A stretch of DNA of 64,000 nt from Pseudevernia furfuracea (taxonomy: Eukaryota; Ascomycota; Lecanoromycetes; Lecanorales; Parmeliaceae): the NCBI GenBank assembly GCA_022315425.1, contig JAIUPT010000031.1, forward strand, positions 744,001 to 808,000, read 5' to 3'. Under the pieces are notes generated by a model. It had not been told where the DNA came from. It made no database searches and saw only the letters and a list, made by a program, of their open reading frames with translations. Both the position numbers and the translations under genes were made by a program. Positions 1-11,334 of this stretch are shown piece by piece. Numbering within the stretch: position 1 is the stretch's first letter; each line of letters starts with the position of its first letter.

Positions 1-130
1 ATATAGATTTATCATAGATATGTGAACTTTTTTGATGACTTATGATGGGGAAGATAGATTTGAAATTATATTAGCCCTAGCCCTAACCTGCATATCCCAG
101 TATTCTGCATATCTCGGTGAACACGTGTAG
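1..130. other. Unassigned AT-rich left edge with a telomere-like stretch
   Basis: This part does not match the copia copies elsewhere in the window; copia similarity begins near 131. It contains two imperfect CCCTAR units at about 71-88, which resemble the C-rich strand of a fungal telomere repeat but are too few to call a telomere. No gene is visible. Confidence 0.4.
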
Positions 131-1235
131 TTATCGAAGAAATAACTCGTTCCCTCACTGTCGTCGAAATGATTCGCGAAGATCTCGAGCTAAGTGCGAT
201 TCAAAGAGTACTTCTTGATTATTTCGACACTACGATTTCGAATCTGCGAGATCTATTATCTGACCCTCTCTCGAGAACATTCGCGACCTTTGCGTTATTG
301 ACGGATCATGTTAATAAGTCGAATATTTTCGAGTCGACGATCTATTAATAGATTATTTTCAATCAACTCTCTCGTATACACTGAGAGCTCGTTATACAAG
401 ACGAATATAAATCTCTTATGAACAATAATACTTGATGTCTGATTCAGACGCCTTTAGATGTTTATATTTTAAGAGATCGCTGAGTCTATATCGTGAAGCG
501 AGATCTCGTTGAGAAAGTTACTCGCTATAAGATTCGTTGAGTGATTCGAGAATTCGAATAGTAAAAGGGTCGTGACTATCATAACACGTTCGTCTTAGTG
601 ATTAAGCTTATAAGTTATAAGACGATCTTTGTCCTAACAGCGACTCTAAACTGAGACGTGAAACAAATAAACGTCAAAATCGTCTTTCTCTACGATAACG
701 TTTAAGAGACGATTTATATGCGACAACTCGATGATTTCAGCAAGAACGACATTAAAGTTTATAAGCTAAATAAGATTCTCTATGAACTTAAGCAATCTCT
801 TAGAATTTGATATTAGTACTTCTCGAAATACATGAAGAAACTCGAATTAATACTCATCGAATCGAATAAGAGTATCTTTATGAACGTTAAGAAGAATATT
901 ATTGTAGTTCTCTATGTGAACGATGTATTAATTATCGATCTCAGTAAAATCGACATTCAGCGCATCAAAAAGACTCTCAATAACAAGTTTCACATGTTCG
1001 ACTTGAAATCTTACGTCTATTATTTAGATATAATCGTCAAAAGAGATCGTGTCGTCGATATTCTTCGTCTGAGACAAGTAGTCTATGTCACTCGTTTCTT
1101 AAAGTATTTTAATTATTGAAGTCTCAATTCAGTCTCTACGTCTCTGAAAACCAGTCGCAAGCTACAATCTACGAAAGAGAGTTATGTTATCTCGAGAAAG
1201 CTATGCGAGAATTATTAATCTGTCGTGGAATTTCT
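131..1235 (+). pseudogene. Copia reverse-transcriptase fragment (degenerate)
   Basis: This is a partial Ty1/copia pol segment. The only open stretch (832-1119) reads a copia RT palm region with the catalytic box decayed to YVNDVLII (family YVDDVLI), followed by a stretch ending in TRFLKYFNY. The upstream part has many stops. The same segment occurs at about 13230-14210 (+) and, reversed, at 16165-17120, differing almost only by C/T and G/A changes. The fragment starts abruptly at about 131 and ends at about 1235, where the matching copy at 14300 continues into RNase H but this one does not. It is a non-functional relic. Confidence 0.8.
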
Positions 1236-1872
1236 ATATGAGATTCGAAAGAGGCTGAGGGTTTGATAGACGTCTTCTCTGAAGTCGACAACTTCGAATT
1301 GAAGTAAGAAGACGCTAAAATAAGACGTCAAAAAGATGTTAAGAATTTGAGATAAGAGACATCGAAAGAATATTAAAGATTTGACGTTCACAGACAAGAT
1401 GAATAACGTTACTTCTCTGAAATTAACGACTTTAGATTAAAAACAAGAGCGCTGAGAGTTAGTCTTTAACGCTGAGAGAATACTCTAAGACTAATTTCAT
1501 CTTAAGAGCATCGCGAAAGACAACGAATTTGTCGAGACAGAGAACTTTAATGAAATCGTCGATTATTTATTTATTCGTGAATACGAATTGCATGTTCACG
1601 ATGTCGTTATTGACTTTTTCACGCACGAAATAATAGACGATATTAATGTGCTTAATGCGAGCATGAAACTAAGCGTTCTTAACGAGGGCAATTGCGCTCT
1701 AATTATCGTCGAAGATTATAATAATCTTCGAGTCAGAGTCTCGAGATCGCAGAAGTTAATTGAAAAGAGTTTTTAGTCAAATAACTTCTTTGATAATCAA
1801 CGTTTGATCGATATACTCGACTTCGCAAGTGAATAACGCGACGATAACTTGACGCTTTAATGATCAGCTAAT
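1236..1872 (-). pseudogene. Copia RNase H 3' fragment in reverse orientation (degenerate)
   Basis: From about 1340 to 1872 the sequence is the reverse complement of the end of the copia pol gene (RNase H C-terminal part and 3' untranslated region), matching the + copy at about 14590-15080. Bases 1236-1339 are not matched elsewhere in the window. The final 300 bases (about 1568-1872) are duplicated at 15490-15793 on the other side of the full copia element, so this piece and the right-hand reverse copia overlap. Several stops interrupt it. Confidence 0.7.
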
Positions 1873-1994
1873 TGTCAAAATTCGGGTCACGTGACATGGT
1901 CACGTAATGCGCTAAGGCGCATCCTCATAGTCGCTCTTTACTCTCGTAACATTCTATAGTTAACAACTAAGTGTCCTATCACCTATTCTTGACA
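1873..1994 (+). repeat. 5' LTR of the + copia
   Basis: The repeat is 122 bp with TG...CA ends. It contains a CACGTG box and the hairpin ATGCGC-TAAG-GCGCAT. It matches 15368-15489 and the reverse complement of 21210-21331. Unlike the internal sequence it is not strongly AT-biased. Confidence 0.88.
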
Positions 1995-2016
1995 GATTAT
2001 GAACCCGGGCTTGCTC
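1995..2016 (+). other. Copia primer-binding site (probable)
   Basis: Immediately after the LTR the sequence reads GATTATGAACCCGGGC; the reverse copy at about 21188-21209 reads GATTATGAGTTCGAGC. Undoing single G-to-A changes gives GGTTATGAG, the complement of an anticodon loop containing CAU. Copia elements commonly prime from an internal half of initiator tRNA-Met, so this fits. The tRNA match itself is inferred. Confidence 0.5.
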
Positions 2017-2464
2017 GGCGACTGTTTCACTTATACCCTATATCTATCAAAGCCACAGTGACCTTTAAGCATCACGAGTTCATCGCAATAGACGCCGCGA
2101 CAGCTATAAGACTCTGTTTTTTAATCTTCTTGAGATAAGCATTGCCCTCTACAAAATGATCGTCTTTGAAATTCGAGGGGCTGAGAGTTCTATCGCAAAT
2201 CGACTCTCGATATACCGAATCTAATCGAACGTCGAACGTCGAACTCGTCATACGATCGTGCGATCGAATTTCACTAAGGTCTCTGAAACATTGTCAGCTT
2301 TCCTACGTGAGACACGCTAAACACGCTCAACGAGAACATTTCTTTCGCGATGTATATCGCTTTAACGTTGATAAAGCGTTTACGTGAATCGAATCAATTA
2401 TAACGACTCAAGGGGCTGAATTTCAGCATTAAATCGTTTGATCACACTTTAGAGTTGATTAGTT

Positions 2465-2708
2465 ATCGACAAACCTCTATTCAGAGCGCGTATACGTCTA
2501 TTGAGGGTCAAAACAACAAGAATTTCTTGTTAATATAGGTCTTTCGATCTCATAAGTTCTCTAAAGAAGAGAGCTGAGGCTCAGTCATCGACAAATCTTC
2601 ACTCAGAGCGCGTATACGCCTGTTGAGAGTCAAAACAACAAGGATTTCTTATTGAGATAGGTTTTTCGATTCCACAAGTTCTCTAAAGAAGAGGGCTGAG
2701 GCCCAGCT
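2465..2708 (+). repeat. Two tandem 122-bp units in the copia leader
   Basis: Unit 1 is 2465-2586 and unit 2 is 2587-2708, each beginning ATCGACAAA and ending near GCTGAGGC. They differ mainly by transitions. The reverse copia carries the same pair at 20495-20738, so the duplication belongs to the element family. The unit is unrelated in sequence to the LTR although it has the same length. Confidence 0.8.
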
Positions 2709-3531
2709 ATCGAATTCTTTTCATCGTCATTCGACTTTATTCTATCATCGAATATGACTTCATTCCACGACGACAGTCATCGAAGCGACTATTCTAAATT
2801 CGAGTTTCTATCGAAGACTCAGTATAAGAAGAACGTTATTTCTCTTCGAAGATCTATACGCCTTTAGTAATTATCTTCGATACAGTCTCAGCGAAAATCA
2901 GATCAATTTAAATCTTTCTTGCCCCTAAGTATCTTTTATCTCAATAACATCGTTCGTATCTATCGAAGATTCAAGTATAAGCACTTTTTATTTCTCGTGT
3001 AAGAACTCGAAGATCAGCAGTAAAAGTTATTGGATATCGATAAGACTTTCGAGAACTCTAACGAAGATTAGAGTATCTATTTCACTCTCACTGCTTCCGC
3101 GAACGTTAATAGTGTCGACTTTTAATTCGAAGTCAACGAAGATATTCTTAGTGTCTCAAGTGACATTAAGTTATTCGATCTTCGTGTCAAAAGTTCTCTG
3201 AATCTCACTTCTTCGATTTCGACTCCTTCGACTTCAAGACCTTTATCTTTTATCGTCTCAGTTATCTCTCAAACTGAGTCTTTCGTTTAAGCATTATCGT
3301 CGTTACTATTTATATCGTACGTGTCGCTCTTAGAAACCTTCTCAGTAATTTTCAGCATCTATAATCGACGAAGAATTAAGCGCATAAGACGTCGTAAGAA
3401 ACATATCAGCTTTAGTAGCTTCAACGACTGACCCCCTCGAAGAGAAAAGCGCTTTTCTTCTAAACTTCATTGTTATTTTGAAGTTTAATCTGAAATATCG
3501 TCGATGAAAGTAGAATATCAATAATTAATTA

Positions 3532-4153
3532 ATGCTTAACAATCTTATTTTCTTTAATGCGATCATTAGTTATAGAATCTACATCGCTATCTTTTATCGT
3601 CTCGAGGATAACGATCGCGAACTCGTCGAAGTCGAATTCGACGATAAAGACTCTTAGATTATGCTCGATGCCCTAATCAAGGATTATTAGCCTAAGAACA
3701 CGAGTCTTTATAGGGAACTAATGCGTCGAATATTCGATCTCATTCTTGAAGAAGAGAGAGTTCGTTAATATGAAAAGAACTTTCGTAAGGTTATCTTCGA
3801 CATTATCAGTCTTTATAAATTCCTCGTCATTTCGAAGTCTCTACGAATTCTAATTTTTCTTATAAGACTCGACGACTCTTACGACATGTTCGAGTCAAGT
3901 TACACTCAAAATCATGATCTCTTTGAGAACAAGTTCGTCAAGTTTCAAGAGGTTGTCGTGATCGTCGTGAACGAAGAAGTTAGAATCTCCTTCAAAGAAG
4001 AAGAACTGATTATATATATCGCTCGCAACGATAAGAACAAAGACAAACAAGCTGCTTTCAACAACCTCGACGACTCTAATATCAATCGTGAGACCTACTC
4101 TTCGTGTAAGGCAGCTGATCGCAAATTCAGATATTCTCCTATTAAATGCTAAA
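3532..4153 (+). pseudogene. Copia gag, N-terminal part (degenerate)
   Basis: Starting at an ATG and reading MLNNLIFFNAI, this matches the longer open copy on the - strand (19671 downwards). Stops (for example near 3656 and 3688) interrupt the frame, typical of CAG/CAA-to-TAG/TAA decay. The last part (3886-4152) is open and ends in a Cys-rich stretch (CSSC...KC) where copia Gag proteins have a CCHC zinc knuckle. The gypsy LTR starts six bases after this stop, and the copia frame resumes at 11335. Confidence 0.7.
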
Positions 4154-4158
4154 TCAAG

Positions 4159-4364
4159 TGTTATGGCCATAGCCAAGGGCATAGTTCTCATGCCGAAGCC
4201 TTTCGCAGAAGGATGACTCTTGTCATGCCTTGGAGAAGGGGGAGAGGCTAGGCCATGCTGATACTAGCGTCTCCGATGTATTCCTTACAAAAGCAGCCTC
4301 GTAGCTAGAACATAGAGACAAGACTTTACTCACTCATAAATGATCATATGCCTTGAGCATTACA
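4159..4364 (+). repeat. Gypsy 5' LTR
   Basis: The repeat is 206 bp with TG...CA ends. It differs from the 3' LTR at six positions, all carrying T or A here where the 3' LTR has C or G, and each lies in a CpC (or GpG) dinucleotide. The following bases TGATAGCAACACC (4367-4379) look like a primer-binding site whose TGG start has become TGA. Confidence 0.93.
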
Positions 4365-4648
4365 ATTGATAGCAACACCTTTATTTCACTAGCTAGATTC
4401 ATCATACAATGACTCTCTAGCATCAGAGTTCCTCATCACTCACCAGCTTCTTGTCTTTGCTTGACGTTGTCTTTCGATCGTCTCAAGCATCAGCTCTGCT
4501 TCCGCTGCACCCAAGCTGCATATCGTTCTGAAGCCTATTACAAGGTTCAAGACCCTATCTGAAGCCTGTTGTAACAAGGCCCTTGTTACAGTAGCAAATA
4601 GTCATTCTGGCGTCTTTCAGCAACGCCCCCCCTTACCTTGACGTCTCT

Positions 4649-6535
4649 ATGACTCGAACCGCCTATCAAATTCATTCGTTTATCGAAGTCACTGGCATAC
4701 GACATCTACACGAGATACCTCACGAAGTAGGCCTTGCTCTCGAGTACATCACAGTCAACTATTCTCGCCCTGAGTCACCGTCTGCTGTTACAGCTCGATT
4801 ATTCAAACGCTTCGCTGCAGAGTCATCTGCCTTCTCACCTAATTGAGCTATCGACACTACTATCTTCAAGCGGTCGGTTCGTGCTTTCATCGATCGAACA
4901 CACGATTACAGAAGCCTTTCTCAGATAGTAGTCTATATTCGTTAGTAAGACTCTTCATCTATCGAAACAATCTCAATCAGATCAAGGTCATTAGCTGTCG
5001 CTGCCGTAGTCATGAACGAAGAGACAGTTTAAAGAATCGTTTTCGATGCTATTCAGATAGCTATAACACAAATAACTGCTGCTATTACTTCATCAGATGC
5101 TAAAGCTGAAGCTGAGAACGCAGCTAACACTTCGCCTTCTACGTCAACATCGTTTATCAATACACGATGAAACGCTCACGACTTGGGATTCTTTGATTTC
5201 AATTATAACGACAAAACGATATATATAGCTGCCCTCATTGAGCATACTGACAAGAACATCTATTTTCGAAATATTCATCTTTTCCTTGATCGTGCTAAGC
5301 AGTTTATTCTCATCAAAGAAGCTGAATTAGTACGTGAAAATCTATGACTCAGTCTAAGAGACATTGCACTCTCTTAATGAACGAGTGAACTGTTCGACAT
5401 CGAACGTCGTATTGTTATTTATGATAATAGTATTGATGAGTGAATCAAGCTGCTTGTAAAACGCTTCAAGCAGTTATTCTTTGTTGTCATGAAGTTCTTG
5501 CTTAAGAAGTCTTACACTTTGCGAGACGCTGCAGTTAAACGCGAGCCTCGTGAATTCGCTCAGCGTATATTACGTACTGTAAAGGATATCGAAATCAACG
5601 ATGTCGGGCCTCAGCTAGACATGATCTATATCAACATCGATCTCAGTCTGCGAATATATTTGCAGCGACTTACGGAGAGATCTATCATTAACACTTTTCT
5701 CTCTAATATCGATGATCGTAAGTACGAATGATAAGCCTTTGTCAGCAAGAGAGTGAACTCATATCGATCTGAAAGATCGTCACAACAGAATCGTTACAGC
5801 AATCAGGTCAATGAACAACGTTCTTCTCAGCCTTAGTATCAAAATCAAGATTAGTATTCTCAAGGTCAATATTCTCGTTAGTCTCTCAGTGGCATGTCGT
5901 ATCGTTTAGTGAGAGAAAGCTATCAAGGTTCTCGATCTTATTATGAAAGCAATAACCCTTATGACGACGATAATAGATCATTTCAATCAAGGTCATCTTA
6001 TCAAACAAGGCCCTTGCTGAATGTTTCACCTTTGAGCAATGTTAACACTCAGTATCAGTCTCAGCAGTCATATCAGTCACGACAACAGAGTTAGTTATCG
6101 TCTGATGACAGGTCATCACTACAAATTACGAGCGAAAACGCAAATTAGTTTCCTGGCCAGAGAGTCTACACGAGCCCTTATCAATCAAGAAACGAAGACA
6201 GGAATTTCAATCGAAATTCATTCAAGAAGCTCTTTCCTACTATCAAGACCTATCACGCTGACGATCAAGAAAATACGCCTTTAGATGATCAAGAGAACTA
6301 TCAGTAGTACGAGAATGTATTCTATTATAACACATCTGCGGAAGACTTTTAAGTCAATGAGATATCTATAGAAGACTTTTACGAGCAGAATAACTCTTAG
6401 AAGTATTAGAACGACACAGTCGAAGCTTACTTTATTGCATCTTCCAAGTCAGCTGTAGTATTCACATGTCGAATTTATAAGAATATCTTTGCCTTCAGCA
6501 ACAAGCTTCACAAACATCTCATTACTGAGTGTCTG
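4649..6535 (+). pseudogene. Gypsy gag region with C2HC-type finger (degenerate)
   Basis: This is a set of broken open stretches (4649-4846, 5489-5731, 5894-6094 and others) upstream of protease. The segment at about 5890-6100 is rich in Ser, Tyr and Gln. At 6467-6535 a finger-like motif reads C-R-I-Y, then NKLHKHL, then a final Cys; one Cys of the expected C2H2/CCHC pattern has become Tyr. Fungal gypsy elements carry a similar finger between Gag and protease. The exact gag start cannot be fixed. Confidence 0.6.
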
Positions 6536-6541
6536 AAGTCT

Positions 6542-7384
6542 TTGACAAACAGTTATGCTGCTATTACGAACCCTTTCGCAGCTATTCATGCTGTTATGAA
6601 GGCTTTCACAGAAGTCACTGTATTCTCATATCAAATCGTTGAATCAACTATCAAGGATCAACTCACTTCGGGACGTGCGTTTCGAGGATTCCGCTTTGCC
6701 ATCGTAAAGATATCACTCACTTATCAAGGTCGCCTCTACGAATTCTGCTTTGACACTGAGTGTACGATATCGCTGATCGATCGTGTCTTTCTAAATCAGC
6801 TCATTAAGAACGGAGGCTTACATATCGAGATCAAGAAAACATCTCCAATCAAGATTCGAGGGCTAGATATCAAAGAGCATGATGCTTGCGAGTATATCAT
6901 TATTTTCATATATATACTCAGCTGTAATGATGAAAAGGTAACATTGATTCGTCGAGAAATTCATATTGTCGATGATCTTTCTATCAAAGCACTCATCGAA
7001 ATTGACATCATGAAGTCTGAGGCAATTATTCTCGACATCGTCAAGGATATGACTATCATTGAATCTTGTAACATTCAGATCTCAATGTCTATGATAGTTA
7101 AAGGTTCTAGGACTGATGCTGTGATCATCTCCAAGGCCCGCTATGCGATGTCAGCTCACTTCTTCTTGACAGTGTCAATCGAACCTGTCGATCTCCCTTC
7201 GGGACGAGATCTCATCTTCGAGCCAGAGCAAATGAATACTCTGACCCTCTTCGTAAGCGTCGTCGACAACAGTCTATCAAGTCAAGACGTCATAGTTCGT
7301 AACGACACTAACCTGTCAGTTATACTTGTCAGATATACTCGCCTCGACAAGGTTCTTGAGTATAAGACTGAAGAATACTTTTAG
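6542..7384 (+). pseudogene. Gypsy retropepsin-like protease segment
   Basis: This is an open stretch of 280 codons. It holds an aspartic protease active-site relic FDTECTISLIDRVFL, in which the Gly of the D-T/S-G triad has become Glu, and a second hallmark LIEIDIMKSEAIILD (family LIGxD.L..). The Gly-to-Glu change fits a G-to-A transition and would destroy activity. It lies directly before reverse transcriptase, as in all gypsy elements. Confidence 0.75.
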
Positions 7385-7390
7385 ATTGAT

Positions 7391-9258
7391 ATGAAACACG
7401 TCACTCTGACAGAAAAGCCTCTTAAGAAAGTCAGATCAAAGTTCTTAATTAAGAAGATCTTCAAGAAACTGATATGTGTTATCGCAGTCTTCAGCGCTGT
7501 CATTTTCATCAAGGAAACTATTCATTTCATAGGTGTTACTATCTATGAAGATATGATAGCTATCGCGAAAATTGCGAAGATTATCGAAGCCTATGAAAGG
7601 ATATCGATAATGTTATTAACGTATCAAAGAATCAATGAATGAAAATTTCGCTTGTCGAGAACTGATAAGAAATCTATAAGGTCGGTCAAGTACGAGTCTA
7701 TCTCGTTGATGTAAGAGACAAGAAAGTCATTAACAAAGCCTTTAACAAATTGCATAAACAAGGTCGCATAAAATAAATTACAATTAGCACATTATTCTCT
7801 TTCTCTTGCTTCGTGATCTGAAGAGAGACTGTCGATGACTCAAAAGGTCGAGTGATTATTGATATTAGAGCACTTAACAAGATTACTGTGTCTGATGCTT
7901 ACCCTGTGTCAATGCAATTCGAAATCCTTACATTGTTACGAAATGTCACTCATATTTCGACTATCGATGTCGTCGCATTCTTTTATTAGTGATGGGTACA
8001 ACGACAGCATCGATATCGTCTGAGCGTCTCTTCACATCGTGGTCAAGAGACATTTAATGTTTCAGTTATAGGCTATCGCAATTCGTTCGCCTATGTTCAA
8101 AGGATAATTAATAGAATTCTTCGATCATTTCGACATTTCTGCAGAGCATATGTCGATAATATAATTATTTTCTTCATCTCATTAGAAGAGCATCTTAAGC
8201 ATCTCAATCTTGTCTTTAAGATATTATTTGATATGAATATTTATTTGATATCTGCGAAAGCCTTTTTGAGTTATTCATTAGTTCAATTGCTGAGACAGCA
8301 CGTTGACGTTCTGAACTTAACTATTTCAGAGAATAAGCTTGCAGTTATCCGCAACCTCGAGTTCTCACGTACCCTAGCAGCCCTTAAGCGATATCTAGAT
8401 ATGACAGACTATCTCAAGCAGTATATATCTTATTACTTCGTTATCGTCAAGTCTCTATAAGAGCGAAAAACGCTATTTAATCGCGACTGCAGAAGCACTA
8501 CGGAAAGTGCTCGCAAAGCTAAAGTCAATAAAGCATATTTATAAACGTCAACGTCAAAAGAATTTAATGTCTATCATCAACTTCAAGAAATTTTCGCCTC
8601 TGTCACGATGTTACATTATCACGATCTCAACAGACAGCTGTATGTGAATCTTAATGTTAATAAGGAATTTGAATTCGAAGCTCACGTCTATCATATCAAG
8701 AACGATGATCCCCTTCTGCGAAAGAGTTCCGCAGACGCGAAGCCTTCAGCAGACGCTATTAAAGTCGATGTTCTTAAGCAAAAGTTCTTATAGCCGATTC
8801 TCTTTCTCAGCAGATAACTAACGTCAGCAGAAACTCGATATTGATTAACTAAGTTGAAAATGACTGACATAGTATGAGTAGTCAAGAAGATTCGTCACTT
8901 GATTGAAGCTGTCATAGCTTCAAGGGTCATCATTGTCTACACAGATCACTTCGTCGCTATCGACATCGTACGTCAGAGCAGTATAAATACTATATCTATC
9001 GAGAAGCTCAATCTTCGTCTGATACGTGCTTCAGAGTACTTACAGCGCTTTCGCATTGAGTTGAGATATAAGTCTGACAAGACTAATATCGTGTTAGACG
9101 TCTTGTCACGATTGATAAGCAGAGCAGTCTCAGCCTCAGATCGATCTGAGAAAGACTTTATTCTGAACGTCATCGATTCGTTCTCTGTTAGTGTAATCTC
9201 TGTTAGTGAAGTCTTTCGCAATCGAGTAACAAAAGGCTATCAGAATAAGTTAAGGTGA
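7391..9258 (+). pseudogene. Gypsy reverse transcriptase and RNase H (degenerate)
   Basis: Broken frames carry recognisable RT landmarks: a primer-grip-side segment VIIDIRALNKIT at about 7850, a catalytic box YVDNIII at about 8151 (family YVDDI), and a connection-like region. RNase H follows at about 8899-9110, with VYTDHFVAIDIV and KTNIVLDVLSRL (family TDH...; N..ADALSR). Stops at Trp and Gln positions (TGA, TAG) interrupt the frame. Non-functional. Confidence 0.8.
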
Positions 9259-9276
9259 ATCAGAATTATTGTCATC

Positions 9277-10360
9277 GTGAAGACAAATACAGAGCTAGGG
9301 GATAACGCTGTTAGACTGTTATATAAGCTCATCAACGACTTACTCTACTTCGATAATGTCGAGATTGAAATGCGACTGTGCGTGTCAATAAGGGCCTTGG
9401 AGCATGAGGTCTTCAAGTTAACCCATGACGAAATGAGACATTCAGAATATGCTCGTACTCATGAAAAGTTGACGCGTGGTATTTACATCTACAACATGTC
9501 TACTAAATTGTATGAGTATCTACGACACTATTCTCACTGTCAACTGCATTAAACTCCTCGACACTCTTCGTATGGCTCGTTACAGTCAATATACACGCCG
9601 TCGCGCTCATTCTATACAATCATCATCGACTTCATTCTGGCCTTGTCAAAGACTCCCTCTAGCCTTGATTGCATTATATCTGTAACGGAAAAGATAAGCA
9701 AGGTCATCATCTTGATTTCAGACGCGTCGACATGAAATGATTCTCAGTGGGTCTATTATCTGCTAACCAGACTTCTGCTACTTAACTGGGGTCTGCCGCA
9801 AGCTATTATCTTCGATCGTGATCGCAAGTTCGTCAGGCAGCTATAACAACAAATTCTGAAGCTACTTAACGTCGATTTGCTCTATTTCATCGTCTGACAC
9901 TCTCAGACTGACGGGCAGTTCGAGAAGTCTAATGAGATTGTGAAAATTGTCTTGCGCTACTTTATTCTCACAGTGTCTCACGGTCTATGATCAGCGATGT
10001 TATCGCAACTAACTGTTATTCTCAACAACTTTACAAAGTATAGCTTAACGCATCTAGCACCTACAGAAGTTCTTTATGGGTTCAAAATTAAAGAATCATT
10101 GAACTTGTTAAGCATCGAAGGCCTCGATCTCAACGATCTTATCGAGGTAACTGATCTTCAACAAGCTTTCAATCTACAGCTACAACAAGCTTTCAACCCT
10201 ACTTCTTAAGAAGCTTCAGCACCTGCCATATCACCCTTAGAGCAACGCGCCATAGCAGTACGGATACCAGTGTTGTCAAAGCCTTTCGCAGAAGCTGCAA
10301 CTGCCACCCTTGATGTCTTTTCGACTCATCAGACTGTTTATCGCCCTGAGCACATCGATG
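9277..10360 (+). pseudogene. Gypsy integrase (degenerate)
   Basis: An HHCC-like zinc-binding start lies at about 9440-9545 (H-S-E-Y, THEKL, then a C-Q-L segment). The core follows, with FILALSKT where the first catalytic Asp region is expected, WGLPQAIIFDRDRKFV with the second Asp, and GQFEKSNE with the catalytic Glu. Stops at about 9550 and 9844 and a frame change break it. A typical integrase tail (NNFTKYSLTHLAPTEVLYG) follows at about 10028. Confidence 0.8.
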
Positions 10361-10449
10361 CATAAAACGTACTAGTCTTCGCCTCAGTAAGAATAAAGAA
10401 GTATTACGATATCAAGTATATATCTATATTCTTCAAGGTCGACGAGTAT

Positions 10450-10870
10450 GTGCACTTGCGTCTTCATAAAGACTATCAAATAATCGATGTACAATCTCGA
10501 AAACTTGATCAGCAATTCGCAGAACCATTCGAGGTTATTGAGCGAATCGAACGCCTTGCTTATCGCCTGAAGCTGTCTACAACAATGAAGATTCACAACG
10601 TCGTGTTAGTTGTACACCTCAAATCAGCTATCGCACCTGCCTCAGATTCGTATAAACGTCAGCCCACCGTGTCATCTGCTGTCGTTGTGAACAACGAGGA
10701 TGAGTATGAGATTGAGCGTCTAGTAAGGAAACGACAACGTCGTTACGGTCGTGCCAAACAGGCAACTACTCAATACTTGGTTCGATGGAAGGGATGTGGT
10801 TCTTAGGAAGATGAATGGCTCTTCGTCAAACAGCTTGCAAATGCGCTCGAAGTGATCAGAGAGTTCGAGG
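10450..10870 (+). pseudogene. Gypsy integrase C-terminal region with chromodomain
   Basis: The frame from 10450 reads an SH3-like integrase tail (KLDQQFAEPFEVIERI, then NVVLVVHLKSA), then a chromodomain at about 10699-10830: EYEIERLVRKR, a linker, YLVRWKGCG, one stop, and EDEWL. The aromatic-rich YLVRWKG and xxEWxP-like blocks are diagnostic of chromodomains. The stop at 10804 sits inside the domain. Confidence 0.85.
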
Positions 10871-11128
10871 ATGCAAACGGAGCTGCCTCTGCCTTAACCA
10901 TAGCCTTCGTCTATCATGCCATCAAACCCTGTGCAACCTCAGCATAACGTCAGAGCACCTATCTGTCAAAGGGTTCAACAGCAACATCACCCTACATCAA
11001 TACCTTGTCGACCAGGCAGAACTAACAAGCAATCGCATACATCGTTTGCTGTGAAGGAACTCCCAAGGCTTATTGTATGTATGTTATCATTGTCATCGGG
11101 ACGACGACTTTGTTTCTTTGGCGGCAAC

Positions 11129-11334
11129 TGTTATGGCCATAGCCAAGGGCATAGCCCTCATGCCGAAGCCTTCCGCAGAAGGATGGCTCTTGCCATGCCT
11201 TGGAGAAGGGGGAGAGGCTAGGCCATGCTGATACTAGCGTCTCCGATGTATTCCTTACAAAAGCAGCCTCGTAGCTAGAACATAGAGACAAGACTTTACT
11301 CACCCATAAATGATCATATGCCTTGAGCATTACA
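11129..11334 (+). repeat. Gypsy 3' LTR
   Basis: The repeat is 206 bp, 97% identical to 4159-4364, and followed by the target duplication TCAAG (11335-11339). It is the less mutated of the two LTRs, keeping CC where the 5' LTR has TC or TT. Confidence 0.93.

Larger units (their letters stand above)
4159..11334 (+). mobile_element. Ty3/gypsy chromovirus inserted in the copia element
   Basis: The element is 7,176 bp with 206-bp LTRs and a 5-bp target duplication TCAAG (4154-4158 and 11335-11339). Domain order is gag, C2HC-type finger, aspartic protease, reverse transcriptase, RNase H, integrase, chromodomain, which defines a chromovirus. Open stretches are longer than in the surrounding copia (up to 280 codons), but stops break every domain. 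Chromodomains in these integrases direct insertion to heterochromatin; lying inside an older repeat agrees with that. It is younger than the copia it split. Confidence 0.92.
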
